From the NCBI RefSeq assembly GCF_002797915.1, contig NZ_PGTY01000004.1:186001-250000 (forward strand): DNA of 64,000 nt, written 5' to 3'. Positions within the stretch are counted from its first letter, which is position 1, and the number at the start of each line of letters is the position of its first letter. The notes beneath the pieces are model-generated. The model saw only the letters and a program-made list of their open reading frames with translations, was not told where the DNA came from and did not search any database. Below, in pieces: positions 7,935 through 16,301 of the stretch. The position numbers were made by a program, and so were the translations under genes. Source of the DNA: Yoonia maricola. GTDB lineage: Bacteria; Pseudomonadota; Alphaproteobacteria; Rhodobacterales; Rhodobacteraceae.

Positions 7935-9131
7935 ATGGCACGATCCCTTGCAATCGCGGCGTATCTGGCGGGCCTTGGTTCGCCGGACCGTTCTGATAAA
8001 TCGACAGAACAACCGCCGCGTCCGAATGGCGCTATTATCTGGGCGCGGTGCAGTCATCCTGACCAGCTGACTGCGGTCGAAAACCTTGATCGCAAACTGT
8101 CTGAAGATGGTGATCCCGTCCGCGTCATCGCCACGCTGCTGGATTGGAACCCGATTTTCGCCGATCGTGCCTTGCCAGAGCCGCGCGGGCGCACTGATAC
8201 TCGCAAGTTCATCGCGCATTGGCAGCCGGTCATAAGCGTCTGGATCAAAGGCGACCTTGCCCCTCTTTTATTGGCCGAAATACGCAATGCTGGTATCGCC
8301 ACGATTTTTGTGGACGCCTCGGCAGAAGGGCTTGAGGATGTCACAGGCACATGGGTGCCGGGTGCGATGAAATCACTTTTGTCGCAATTTGAGGCGGTCT
8401 TTGCGGTTGATCAAACTGCGGCTGACCGGCTGGTTCAGGCCGGGACGCGGGCTGAAACCGTGGTCGTCACAGGTGCCATGGAAGATTGCGCGCCAACCCT
8501 GCCCTGTAACGAAGCTGACCGGAGCGAGATTGCCGCCGCAATCGGCACCCGCCCTGTTTGGCTCGCAGCGGGGGCATCGCTGGAGGAATGTGGCGATATC
8601 GCCCGCGCGCACCAATTGGCGAGCAGGCGTGCCCATCGGTTGCTGTTGATCTTTGTACCCAAGCGTCCGGACATGGCGGATCATGTCACAAGTGAATTGC
8701 GCAAATACGGGTTCAATGTCGCCGAGCGATCGTCAGAGCCTGCCCCATCCGAGATCACGCAAGTCTATGTTGTCGATACCGAAGAAGATATGGGTCTTTG
8801 GTATCGTATTGCGCCGATCACCTATCTGGGCGGAACGCTGGATGGTGGCGGGTGCCGTGACCCGTTCGAAGCTGCAGCCTTGGGCACGGCTGTGCTCTAT
8901 GGTCCTCAGGTCGCTCCCTATCAGCGCCATGCCGCGCGCCTGAACGCGGCAGGTGCCTCCCGGTTGATCAGATCACCATCGGAATTGGGGCCGAATGTGG
9001 AAAGCCTGCTTTCGGCTGACAAGACAGCACAGCTGGCACATGCCGCTTGGGATGTCACATCGCGCGGCGCAGGTGTCACGAACCGCATCGCCGCATTTAT
9101 CCAGTTGCGACTGGAAGAGCTGGTGCCTTAG
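7935..9131 (+). CDS. waaA: WaaA-like (Kdo transferase family) glycosyltransferase, divergent N-terminus
   Basis: 398 residues with the GT30/GT-B organisation of 3-deoxy-D-manno-octulosonate transferase. The C-terminal half is well conserved: AAGASLEE near residue 210, DTEEDMGLWYRIAP near 275, and YLGGTLDGGGCRDPFEAAALG near 293. These match the DTxGELGLLYRxAD and GGSLxxxGGHNPLEPAAxG elements of WaaA. The N-terminal half is degenerate: the usual ETELWPN segment reads KGDLAP, and the N-terminal membrane anchor is weak. It abuts lpxK (stop followed directly by ATG), so a role in Kdo addition to lipid A precursors is likely. A divergent paralogue acting on another acceptor remains possible. Confidence 0.8.
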   Translation: MARSLAIAAYLAGLGSPDRSDKSTEQPPRPNGAIIWARCSHPDQLTAVENLDRKLSEDGDPVRVIATLLDWNPIFADRALPEPRGRTDTRKFIAHWQPVISVWIKGDLAPLLLAEIRNAGIATIFVDASAEGLEDVTGTWVPGAMKSLLSQFEAVFAVDQTAADRLVQAGTRAETVVVTGAMEDCAPTLPCNEADRSEIAAAIGTRPVWLAAGASLEECGDIARAHQLASRRAHRLLLIFVPKRPDMADHVTSELRKYGFNVAERSSEPAPSEITQVYVVDTEEDMGLWYRIAPITYLGGTLDGGGCRDPFEAAALGTAVLYGPQVAPYQRHAARLNAAGASRLIRSPSELGPNVESLLSADKTAQLAHAAWDVTSRGAGVTNRIAAFIQLRLEELVP

Positions 9132-10118
9132 ATGCGCGCGCCCTCATTTTGGTTCACCCGGCCAGAGCAACCGACATGGGCGGCTCTGGCCTTGGGGCCA
9201 CTAGCCGCCCTCTACGCCGCCGCGACGGCGCGGCGCATGCGTCAGGCGCCCAAGGTTGAAGCAAAGGTCCCTGTGATTTGCATCGGCAACATCAACGCAG
9301 GCGGGACCGGGAAAACGCCGACAACGATTGCCCTTATTGAACGGCTGATCGCGCGTGGGCACACCCCGCATGTCGTGTCACGCGGCTATGGCGGCACGCT
9401 GGACGGCCCTGTGCAGGTAGATGCGCGCACGCATAAGGCCGATCAAACGGGGGATGAGCCGCTTTTGCTGGCTGCCTTTGCCCCTACTTGGGTGGCTAAA
9501 GACCGCGCCGCAGGCGTGCAGGCGGCGCAGAGTGCAGGGGCCGACGTGATCTTGCTTGATGATGGGTTTCAGAACCCGGATGTGGGTAAAGATCTGTCGA
9601 TTGTCGTCGTTGACGCGATGCGCGGCTTTGGCAATGGCCGGGTCATCCCTGCCGGTCCTTTGCGTGAAACGGTGGCGGTGGGGATGAAACGTGCCGATTT
9701 GGTGCTGTCCATTGGCCCGCCGGATGCCCAAGACCGGTTCAGAGCCGATTGGTCGTTTGAGGTGCCGCATCTGGTGGGTCATCTGGCACCTTTGCCGACC
9801 GGCATGCCATGGCGTGATCTGAAATTGTTGGCTTTCGCGGGCATTGGTCATCCTGAAAAATTCTTTGTCACTTTGCGCGACATGGGGGCCACGCTGGTCC
9901 GGGCAGAGGCCTTGGGCGATCATCAGCCGCTGACCGATGCGCTGATGAAACGGCTTGAGATCGAGGCAGAGGCGTGCCGCGCGCAGTTGGTGACGACCGA
10001 AAAAGATGCGGTGCGCCTGCCGACAAGCTTTCGGATGAAAGTGCTGACCCTGCCGGTGCGATTGCAATTGGTGGATTGGGGTCCGATTGACGCGGCTTTC
10101 GACAGGTTGGGGTTATAG
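9132..10118 (+). CDS. lpxK: Tetraacyldisaccharide 4'-kinase
   Basis: 328 residues. LpxK phosphorylates the 4' position of the tetraacyldisaccharide-1-phosphate to form lipid IVA at the inner membrane. An N-terminal hydrophobic anchor (residues ~15-32) precedes the Walker A-like [13 protein letters not shown] near residue 54. SRGYGG near 80, DDGFQNPDV near 145 and the C-terminal [10 protein letters not shown] are all family hallmarks. The length matches the family. It is the last gene of the run from pmbA and overlaps nothing. Confidence 0.96.
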   Translation: MRAPSFWFTRPEQPTWAALALGPLAALYAAATARRMRQAPKVEAKVPVICIGNINAGGTGKTPTTIALIERLIARGHTPHVVSRGYGGTLDGPVQVDARTHKADQTGDEPLLLAAFAPTWVAKDRAAGVQAAQSAGADVILLDDGFQNPDVGKDLSIVVVDAMRGFGNGRVIPAGPLRETVAVGMKRADLVLSIGPPDAQDRFRADWSFEVPHLVGHLAPLPTGMPWRDLKLLAFAGIGHPEKFFVTLRDMGATLVRAEALGDHQPLTDALMKRLEIEAEACRAQLVTTEKDAVRLPTSFRMKVLTLPVRLQLVDWGPIDAAFDRLGL

Positions 10119-10159
10119 GCGCGCAAGTCCCGTGGATGATAGCAGGTGCTTATCGGGGC

Positions 10160-10723
10160 TTAGTTTTCGTTCGGTGGCTGTTGCTGCACGTCCGCCTTGC
10201 GCTGTCGTATCCACCTCAGTGCGATCAGAAAGAGCAGGACAAGTGCCAAAACAGTCAGACCTGATTTTGCAATTGACGCTACACTGAACAAGCGAACCAA
10301 GGTTTCCGAAAGATTTGGCCAGCTGATGATCATGACAGCGATACCAAGGTTTTCACAATAATCGAAAACAGCCGTTCCGATAGAAAGTGCAATACCGGTC
10401 CGCACCAGTTTGCTATTCGGAAGGCGTTGCCCGAACCAACACATCGTGCACACCATGGTCAGCGCCAGTAGCGCAGGGTAGAGCGTATCCAACGGAAGTT
10501 GCCGGGTGAGGTAGTAACGAAGCCCGTCTTCACCCAATCCGTTGAAAAGCTCTGCAACGTCGTGAAAAGTATAGCCAGACGGACGCAGATCGAGCGGAAC
10601 CTGACCGGAAACAGTTTCGATATGGGCAAGTGTTATGCGGGCCATCAGCAGGTAAACCGTGCCAGCAGCCAGACCAAAGCCAATGGCTGCCGTTCCAAAA
10701 AACTGAAAACGAGATTTTAACAT
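10160..10723 (-). CDS. Four-helix membrane protein of unknown function
   Basis: 187 residues with four hydrophobic segments: about 10-28, 83-100, 112-133 and 145-168. A conserved-looking FDYCENLG motif sits near residue 121, and the tail is basic and Gln/Pro-rich. I know no characterised homologue. It lies on the same strand as the DUF2938 gene, 117 bases downstream of it, and may belong to the same MerR-controlled unit. A short A7/T6 region between the two could separate transcripts. Confidence 0.7.
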   Translation of the reverse strand: MLKSRFQFFGTAAIGFGLAAGTVYLLMARITLAHIETVSGQVPLDLRPSGYTFHDVAELFNGLGEDGLRYYLTRQLPLDTLYPALLALTMVCTMCWFGQRLPNSKLVRTGIALSIGTAVFDYCENLGIAVMIISWPNLSETLVRLFSVASIAKSGLTVLALVLLFLIALRWIRQRKADVQQQPPNEN

Positions 10724-10840
10724 GCATTTTCCGATCTAACTGAGGTTTCCAACGTCTGCGCCCCAAAAAAAGCGCGCACAGTGTTTTTTAACAAGGTGAA
10801 GCGGCGACCCGTTTTCCGGCCCTCAGGTAAGTGTCTTTCC

Positions 10841-11332
10841 CTACTGAAGTCCCGACAAGAAAATGGCCGTGAGCCACATGCCAAAACCAAAACTCAGATG
10901 CGCCAGAACAGTCTTGAAGCGCGCGACAGTTGGGTTTGGCAGGCATCGCGCAGCCAGTCCGGCCCCCATCCCCGGTTGAATAATAAGAAAAGGGGCAAGA
11001 ACTGTCATCCCGCCGAATATAAGCGCTGGAGTAAGGCTCTCGAAAATAAGCCAGTCTTGCCCCATGAACAAAAGAAAAATTGCGGCGAAAGAGACGCCGA
11101 TTAGATAGTGTGCACCCCATCCGATCGCGCGTTCCAGAATGACAGGTTCGCTGGCCGATATCGGACGATGGACAAAGCGTCCGCGCAGCACATGACCCAG
11201 CCACCGCCCTACCATCGCATAGTTCAGTGATTGCTGTGCCAAGAAGTACCGTTGGGCGAGTGCCACCAAATCCATAAAGGCCGTTGCGCCAATACCAATC
11301 AAAACGGCGTTTGCGTAAAAGCTAAGTACCAT
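10841..11332 (-). CDS. DUF2938 family membrane protein
   Basis: 163 residues from the ATG at 11332. The reading frame extends upstream to 11392, but that part covers the promoter found at 11378-11408, so the shorter start is chosen; AGAGAGA lies ahead of it. Four to five membrane segments with GIGATAFMDLVALAQR near the start and GFGMWLTAIF at the end fit the DUF2938 family, whose function is unknown. It is divergent from a MerR regulator, and the promoter geometry (19-bp spacer, SoxR-box-like dyad) makes it the probable target of that regulator. Confidence 0.8.
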   Translation of the reverse strand: MVLSFYANAVLIGIGATAFMDLVALAQRYFLAQQSLNYAMVGRWLGHVLRGRFVHRPISASEPVILERAIGWGAHYLIGVSFAAIFLLFMGQDWLIFESLTPALIFGGMTVLAPFLIIQPGMGAGLAARCLPNPTVARFKTVLAHLSFGFGMWLTAIFLSGLQ

Positions 11333-11377
11333 GATCTGAACAGTCTCTCTTTGTTGATGTTCTTTCCCGAAGGAAGC

Positions 11378-11408
11378 AAGATACAAGTTCAAGCCAACTT
11401 GAGGTCAA
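11378..11408 (-). promoter_or_regulatory. MerR-type promoter/operator for the DUF2938 gene
   Basis: On the minus strand TTGACC (11403-11408) and TATCTT (11378-11383) are 19 bases apart, the over-long spacing characteristic of MerR-activated promoters. The spacer carries the perfect dyad CAAGTT-N6-AACTTG (11384-11401). Minus-strand CCTCAAGTTGGCTTGAAC agrees with the E. coli SoxR box at 14 of 18 positions (box recalled from memory). The predicted transcript start near 11371 gives a ~40-base leader to the ATG at 11332. Confidence 0.75.
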
Positions 11409-11412
11409 GACC

Positions 11413-11844
11413 ATGCTCGATATTACTGAACTTTCCCGCTTGAGCGGCTTCTCCGCCTCAAAACTCCGTTATTATGAGGAAATTGGTCTGATCAAATCAA
11501 TCGGGCGGCGGGGGTTGAAACGTCTTTACGAGGATGAAGTAAAGATCCGTATTTCTGTCATTTCTCTGGCCCAAACAGCGAGCTTTTCGCTCAACGAAAT
11601 CAAGAAAATGATTGGGACTGAAGGCAGGCCTGAATTTGATGCGGCGACCTTGAATGAAAAGGCCGACTCCATAGACGCAAAGATCAATGAGCTTGCATCT
11701 CTGAGTAAAGGCCTGCGCCATATCGCGAATTGCACCGCAGAGCATCATCTGGACTGTCCGCGATTTCAACGCATTATGCGTGCTGCATTAATCAAAAGAT
11801 CAAAGACGCGCCGCACCCGGCCTGACAACACGGTATCCTATTGA
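11413..11844 (+). CDS. MerR-family transcriptional regulator
   Basis: 143 residues. The N-terminal winged helix-turn-helix (ITELSRLSGFSASKLRYYEEIGLI, residues ~4-28) is followed by a dimerising coiled coil (about 75-100) and a short effector region with ANCTAEHHLDCPRF. The two cysteines seven residues apart, with two histidines between them, could bind metal or sense redox state; the SoxR Cys cluster (CIGCGCLS) is absent. It starts next to the operator that it probably uses both for autoregulation and for activating the divergent DUF2938 gene. Confidence 0.88.
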   Translation: MLDITELSRLSGFSASKLRYYEEIGLIKSIGRRGLKRLYEDEVKIRISVISLAQTASFSLNEIKKMIGTEGRPEFDAATLNEKADSIDAKINELASLSKGLRHIANCTAEHHLDCPRFQRIMRAALIKRSKTRRTRPDNTVSY

Positions 11845-11949
11845 AAACAAAGCTTCTGACAGATCTAAGCATCGGTCAAAGCTATCCAACGCTCCACTTC
11901 TTTTTCTGTCAGTCAAAGGCGTGTTGGAGTCGCTTGTTTGATACGCAAA

Positions 11950-11967
11950 CGGGCCCGTAAGGGCCCG
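11950..11967. terminator. Hairpin between convergent merR and dsbA-type genes
   Basis: CGGGCCC (11950-11956), GTAA loop, GGGCCCG (11961-11967): a perfect 7-bp GC-rich stem between the two convergent genes. Only TTT follows on the minus strand, so it is a moderate terminator candidate for the dsbA-type gene. Confidence 0.5.
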
Positions 11968-12006
11968 CCGCAATTCAACATATGAGTTTGATCAGAAAGG
12001 TGGACC

Positions 12007-12672
12007 TTAGCCCAGTTTTCCGTCCAGAATGCCCGCAAACTCATCATAGGCCATGTTCGAGTATTGCTGACCATCGATCATGAATGTTGGGGTAGAGTTG
12101 ATCGCATCACGCTCTGCGTTTTCCTGATACCATGTGAACAAGGCCTCGGCCTTTGCGCCATCGCTGAGGCACGCATCAAGGGTGGCATCATCCAAACCGG
12201 CGGTTTTGGCCAAAACGCGCAGCGCTTCGACGATTGTGGCGGGATCGCCGGATGCGGCCCATTCGCGTTGCTCGGCGTAGATCACGTCCGAAAATGCGAA
12301 AAAGAAGTCGGCGTTGTCGTTGTGACGCGCAATCATGGATGCCCAAAGACCGGGGCGGTCGAAATAGACTTCGCGATAGATAAATCTGATCTTGCCAGTA
12401 TCAATGTAATTTTGCTTGAGCGCCTTGAATTGGTTGGCGTGGAATGATGCGCAGTGTGGGCATGTGAAAGAGGCATATTCGATCACCTCAACAGGTGCAT
12501 CGGGGTCGCCCAGTACCATGTCCACAACTTCCGGCGCCTCACCATCCGCGCTTTGTGCCATTGCCGCGCCGGGCAGAAGCCCGGTTTGCGGGTCGGGCCG
12601 CGTGAGGGTCCAACCGGCACCAAGGGCCACGAGAGCACCGCCACCTACGGTCAAAAGAGTTCTGCGTTTCAT
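12007..12672 (-). CDS. DsbA-family thiol:disulfide oxidoreductase
   Basis: 221 residues. An N-terminal signal (MKRRTLL, then a hydrophobic core to about residue 38, ending AMAQS) directs it to the periplasm. The thioredoxin-fold active site is CPHC near residue 70 in YASFTCPHCASFH, and the cis-proline loop is STPTFMIDG near 192. It is expected to oxidise or isomerise disulfides of exported proteins. It begins two bases after the dciA-type stop, forming a two-gene operon. Confidence 0.92.
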   Translation of the reverse strand: MKRRTLLTVGGGALVALGAGWTLTRPDPQTGLLPGAAMAQSADGEAPEVVDMVLGDPDAPVEVIEYASFTCPHCASFHANQFKALKQNYIDTGKIRFIYREVYFDRPGLWASMIARHNDNADFFFAFSDVIYAEQREWAASGDPATIVEALRVLAKTAGLDDATLDACLSDGAKAEALFTWYQENAERDAINSTPTFMIDGQQYSNMAYDEFAGILDGKLG

Positions 12673-12674
12673 AT

Positions 12675-13193
12675 CTACCTCTGATCAGGGTTTTGTTTTG
12701 ATAAGACATTTGCGCCCAACGCTGTCAGTGCTGCGCGCAGTTTTTCGTTTTCCACGACCTTAGATAGGTCTTCAGCCGCAGATTGCATCGCAGCATCGGG
12801 CATTTTCTTGATTTTGGGTGCCGGGTTGAAAGTCGCGCGCCCTTCCGAAAAGCCAACAGGCGCTGTCTGTGTGATGCGCACCCGCGCGATGGCGCGGTAG
12901 CCATAACAGGCGTTCACTTTCTCGCGGATCTGTTCCTTTTGCATTTCCAGCATCGGTGCTTGCGCGCCCGTCGTCAGCAAAGTCAGCGTCGCCCCCATGC
13001 CGCCCTTGCCGTAGCTGACGTTCACTGGTGTGGCGATCCCGGCTGTTACCTCGCCCACGACCTCTGCCCAATGCGTCAACAGCCGCGTCACGGCAAAGCC
13101 CCGATCTTCGCTGGCTTTGCGAATCTTGCTTTGCATCAACGTCGCCGCGCGGGAAAATCCGCGTGTGGTGCTGGTGTGGCGTGGCTGTTTCAT
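12675..13193 (-). CDS. DUF721 (DciA-type) protein
   Basis: 172 residues. The N-terminal ~100 residues fit DUF721: RGFAVTRLLTHWAEVVGEVTAGIATPVNV and the LTLLTTGAQAPMLEMQKEQIREKVNACYG region. DUF721 includes DciA, the helicase loader that recruits DnaB in bacteria lacking DnaC. The C-terminal ~70 residues are a low-complexity linker plus a helix (LSKVVENEKLRAALTALG). It is first in an operon with the dsbA-type gene and divergent from mutY. Confidence 0.85.
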   Translation of the reverse strand: MKQPRHTSTTRGFSRAATLMQSKIRKASEDRGFAVTRLLTHWAEVVGEVTAGIATPVNVSYGKGGMGATLTLLTTGAQAPMLEMQKEQIREKVNACYGYRAIARVRITQTAPVGFSEGRATFNPAPKIKKMPDAAMQSAAEDLSKVVENEKLRAALTALGANVLSKQNPDQR

Positions 13194-13261
13194 ATCTAAG
13201 CCCTACTCTAAGATGAAGAATGCGCCAAGTCTGTGGCGTAGATTGATGCGGGTAATAAACA

Positions 13262-14314
13262 TTGCGTGACCTCAGTGCGGAACTTTTGGCGTGGTATGAC
13301 GTGCATGCGCGCGAAATGCCTTGGCGTGTGGGGCCTTCGGACCGCAAGGCTGGGGTTCTGCCTGATCCTTACGCTGTTTGGATGTCAGAGATCATGTTGC
13401 AGCAAACAACTGTGGCTGCGGTGCGCGACTATCACCGCAAGTTTCTGGCGTTATGGCCGACAGTGGGTGACTTGGCTGCGGCAGATGATGCTGATGTCAT
13501 GGCGGCTTGGGCGGGGCTTGGGTATTACGCGCGGGCGCGCAACCTGCTGAAATGCGCGCGTGCTGTGGTGGCGGAACATGATGGCGTGTTCCCGGATAGC
13601 TATGAGCAACTCCTGAAACTGCCTGGTATCGGCCCCTACACAGCGGCCGCCGTTTCTGCGATCGCCTTTGATCGGCCTGAAACCGTGGTTGACGGCAATG
13701 TCGAACGCGTCATGGCGCGTTTGCACGATATCCATGCGCCTCTGCCCGGATCAAAGGGTGAATTAACGACGAAAGCGCAAGCGCTGACCCCACAATCGCG
13801 CCCCGGTGATTATGCCCAGGCAGTGATGGATCTTGGTGCAACGATCTGCACCCCGCGCAACCCGGCATGTGGGATTTGCCCTTGGCGTGATCCGTGCGCG
13901 GCACGGTTGGCCGGGACGGCGGCTGAACTGCCCAAAAAGACACCGAAGAAAAAGACGCCGACCCGCTTTGGCATCGTCTATGTTGCGCGTCGGACGGATG
14001 GTGCATGGCTCTTGGAAACCCGGCCAGAGAAGGGCCTTTTAGGTGGCATGCTGGGTTGGCCTGGCTCGGAATGGGGCGACGAACCAGAGGAAAACCCGCC
14101 CTACGAGGCTGATTGGCAGCCACTGAATGCCGAGGCGCGCCATACCTTCACGCATTTTCATTTACGGCTGAAGATTATGGTGGATTATGCTGATATCGAT
14201 GCAACGCCCTTGCGCGGAACCTTCCTGACACCGGATGTTTTCAGCCCGACAGCCCTACCCACGGCAATGCGCAAGGTCTTTGATCTGGCCCATATGACGT
14301 TACGCGACAATTGA
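13262..14314 (+). CDS. mutY: A/G-specific adenine DNA glycosylase
   Basis: 350 residues. MutY removes adenine mispaired with 8-oxoguanine. The catalytic glutamate lies in SEIMLQQTTV near residue 42, the helix-hairpin-helix is LPGIGPYTAAAV near 120, and the catalytic aspartate is in VVDGNVERV near 143. A C-x6-C-x2-C-x5-C iron-sulfur loop (CTPRNPACGICPWRDPC) lies near 198-214. A NUDIX-like C-terminal domain for 8-oxoG recognition follows. The first codon is TTG; no better ATG exists before the conserved MPWR motif. Confidence 0.95.
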   Translation: MRDLSAELLAWYDVHAREMPWRVGPSDRKAGVLPDPYAVWMSEIMLQQTTVAAVRDYHRKFLALWPTVGDLAAADDADVMAAWAGLGYYARARNLLKCARAVVAEHDGVFPDSYEQLLKLPGIGPYTAAAVSAIAFDRPETVVDGNVERVMARLHDIHAPLPGSKGELTTKAQALTPQSRPGDYAQAVMDLGATICTPRNPACGICPWRDPCAARLAGTAAELPKKTPKKKTPTRFGIVYVARRTDGAWLLETRPEKGLLGGMLGWPGSEWGDEPEENPPYEADWQPLNAEARHTFTHFHLRLKIMVDYADIDATPLRGTFLTPDVFSPTALPTAMRKVFDLAHMTLRDN

Positions 14315-14365
14315 GAAACGGCTTTACTGGTTGTAAAATAGACATCTCTGACATTGCGAGGCGAT

Positions 14366-15508
14366 ATGACATCCATTCCGCAAACACCGAAAGTCGCGCG
14401 CATCACAACAGCGCTGCCTTTCTGGCTGTCGCTGGGCTTGGTGCCCGTCGCGATCTTTGCGGCGATGCAGGGGGGCTGGGCGATAGCGCTGCTACCGGCC
14501 TCAACCTGGTATCTGTTCACCGGGCTTGACTATGTCGTCGGCAAAAACAATGAAAACCCCGATCTTGAGACACCTGATGACCAGCTGGTGTGGTATCGGA
14601 TGATCACACTGGTTTGGCCCTTGGTCCAACTGGTCACGATCTTTGGGATCATGATTTACGTCGTCCAGTCGGGGCACCTTGCCCTTATCGAACAATGGTT
14701 GCTTTTTGCGGCCTTGGGCATCCTGTCAGGCACCATCGGGATCACCTATGCACATGAGTTGATGCATCAGAAACCCAAGCTGGAACGCTGGATGGCCGAT
14801 ATCCTGCTGGCCTCGGTCCTTTATTCGCATTTCCGGTCCGAGCATTTGCTGGTCCATCACCGTTATATCGGGACACCGCGTGATCCTGTTACGGCGCGAT
14901 ATGGCGAAAGTTTTTATCGGTTCTTTCCGCGCGTACTGTATCAATCACTGGTGTCGTCATTCAAAGCCGAGAAGGGGATGCTGGCCCGCAAGTCCCTTGC
15001 GTGGTTTCACCGCACAAACCCGTTCTGGCTTTATCTCGCGCTTCAGGTTGGTTTTGTCCTGTTGGCGGCGGCGATTGGCGGCTGGTGGGGTGTGTTTCTT
15101 TTCGCGACACAAGCGTTCTGGGCCATTTTCCAACTGGAACTGGTGGATTACGTCGAACACTACGGTCTGACCCGCAAGCACCTTGGGGATGGCAAATACG
15201 AACATGTGTTGCCGCGCCATTCGTGGAACGCAACGCAGCAGGCGTCAAACTGGTTATTGATCAATCTGCAAAGGCATTCGGATCACCACTACAAGCCCAA
15301 CCGCCGCTTTCCGCTATTGCAAACCTACGATGACGATGAGGCGCCGCAGCTGCCCTATGGCTATCCGCTGATGACGATGATCGCCTTGGTGCCGCTCGCA
15401 TGGCGTAAATTGATGCACCCGCGCGTCAGGCAATGGCGACAGCGGTATTATCCTGAAATCAAGGATTGGACGCCATACAAGCGGGCCACCAATCCGATGC
15501 CGCGCTAG
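14366..15508 (+). CDS. alkB: AlkB-type membrane di-iron alkane 1-monooxygenase
   Basis: 380 residues from the ATG at 14366, preceded by GAGGCG; a TTG four codons upstream is also possible. About six membrane helices and the full eight-histidine signature are present: HELMH near residue 128, HLLVHHR near 155, and LQRHSDHH near 307, plus DYVEHYGL near 264, which is diagnostic of AlkB rather than fatty-acid desaturases. Expected reaction: terminal hydroxylation of medium-chain alkanes with rubredoxin as electron donor. No rubredoxin, rubredoxin reductase or alcohol dehydrogenase gene is adjacent, so electron supply must be encoded elsewhere. Confidence 0.9.
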   Translation: MTSIPQTPKVARITTALPFWLSLGLVPVAIFAAMQGGWAIALLPASTWYLFTGLDYVVGKNNENPDLETPDDQLVWYRMITLVWPLVQLVTIFGIMIYVVQSGHLALIEQWLLFAALGILSGTIGITYAHELMHQKPKLERWMADILLASVLYSHFRSEHLLVHHRYIGTPRDPVTARYGESFYRFFPRVLYQSLVSSFKAEKGMLARKSLAWFHRTNPFWLYLALQVGFVLLAAAIGGWWGVFLFATQAFWAIFQLELVDYVEHYGLTRKHLGDGKYEHVLPRHSWNATQQASNWLLINLQRHSDHHYKPNRRFPLLQTYDDDEAPQLPYGYPLMTMIALVPLAWRKLMHPRVRQWRQRYYPEIKDWTPYKRATNPMPR

Positions 15509-15560
15509 GAGGCGCGGTCAGGAGCCTCCGGCGGGAGTTTTTTGGCCAAGATGAAGAGGA
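15508..15560. terminator. Terminator-like repeat with GGCGGGAGTTTTTTGGCC core
   Basis: GGAGGC (15508-15513) pairs with GCCTCC (15524-15529) and is followed by GGCGGGAG and a six-T run, then GGCCAAGATGAAGAGG. It terminates alkB. The block CCTCCGGCGGG-T-rich-GGCCAAGATGAAG resembles a short element that I recall as recurrent after genes in Rhodobacteraceae; only one copy was noticed in this window. Confidence 0.55.
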
Positions 15561-16298
15561 TTATTTTGCCCCAAACAGCCGATAGTACATCCAATCCGGC
15601 ATGAATTGCGACAGGCGAAAGACCCAGGAAAACACCATCGGGAAGCTTTTCTTGAAGGTGTCGGTGTTCATGTGTTCGAACACTTCTTTCGCCGCATCTT
15701 CTGGTGACATGATGAACGGCATGTTGAAATCGTTCTTTTCGGTCAGCCGCGTTTTAATGAAGCCGGGGTTGATCAGTTGCACCTCGATAGGAGAGGTGCG
15801 CAGGTCGGCCTGCATTGATTCCGCGAGCGACATCATACCCGCTTTAGACGAGCAGTAGCCAATGGCACCGGGAAGCCCCCGAAAACCGGAGAGAGAACCG
15901 ACCAAGACAATATGCCCTACATCTTTTGCCACCATGTCTTTGATGACTGAACCCACGACACGCGATGCGCCAAGGAAGTTCACCTCGCCCATCATGTCAG
16001 CCTTTTCGTTATCCCACTCCTGCGCTTTCATGGGCCAATAGACACCGGCCAAATAGACGACGCCGTCGATCTCACCTGCTTGTTGCGCGGCAGCTTCAAC
16101 CGCTGCGCGGTCAGCCACATCGACGGCGATGTAAGACGCCTTGCCGGGCAACTCCTCCACCAACTCCTTCAACCGGTCCTCAGATCTGGCAGAGACAATC
16201 ACCTCAGCCCCAGCACGGCTGAGACAGAAGGCCACTTCGCGCCCCAGCCCCTCGCTTGCCCCAACAAGCCAGTAGCGTTTTCCTTGCCAGTTCTTCAC
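15561..16298 (-). CDS. SDR-family dehydrogenase of the sigma-E lipid operon
   Basis: 245-residue short-chain dehydrogenase: VGASEGLG near residue 12, catalytic serine in VLVGSLSGFRG, YCSSK near 146, and an LINPGFIKT segment near 176. It is the last gene of a five-gene minus-strand operon led by an FAD oxidoreductase, three bases after the DUF3833 gene. The same gene set exists in Rhodobacter sphaeroides (RSP_1087 to RSP_1091, from memory), where it is induced by singlet oxygen through sigma-E. The substrate is unknown; an oxidised lipid or fatty-acyl product is a contextual guess. Confidence 0.9.
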   Translation of the reverse strand: MKNWQGKRYWLVGASEGLGREVAFCLSRAGAEVIVSARSEDRLKELVEELPGKASYIAVDVADRAAVEAAAQQAGEIDGVVYLAGVYWPMKAQEWDNEKADMMGEVNFLGASRVVGSVIKDMVAKDVGHIVLVGSLSGFRGLPGAIGYCSSKAGMMSLAESMQADLRTSPIEVQLINPGFIKTRLTEKNDFNMPFIMSPEDAAKEVFEHMNTDTFKKSFPMVFSWVFRLSQFMPDWMYYRLFGAK

Positions 16299-16301
16299 GG
16301 C

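Noticed and set aside
9378-10067. 229-codon frame antisense to lpxK
   Set aside because: lpxK is clearly conserved in the other frame; the antisense product is His/Gln/Arg-rich without a motif.
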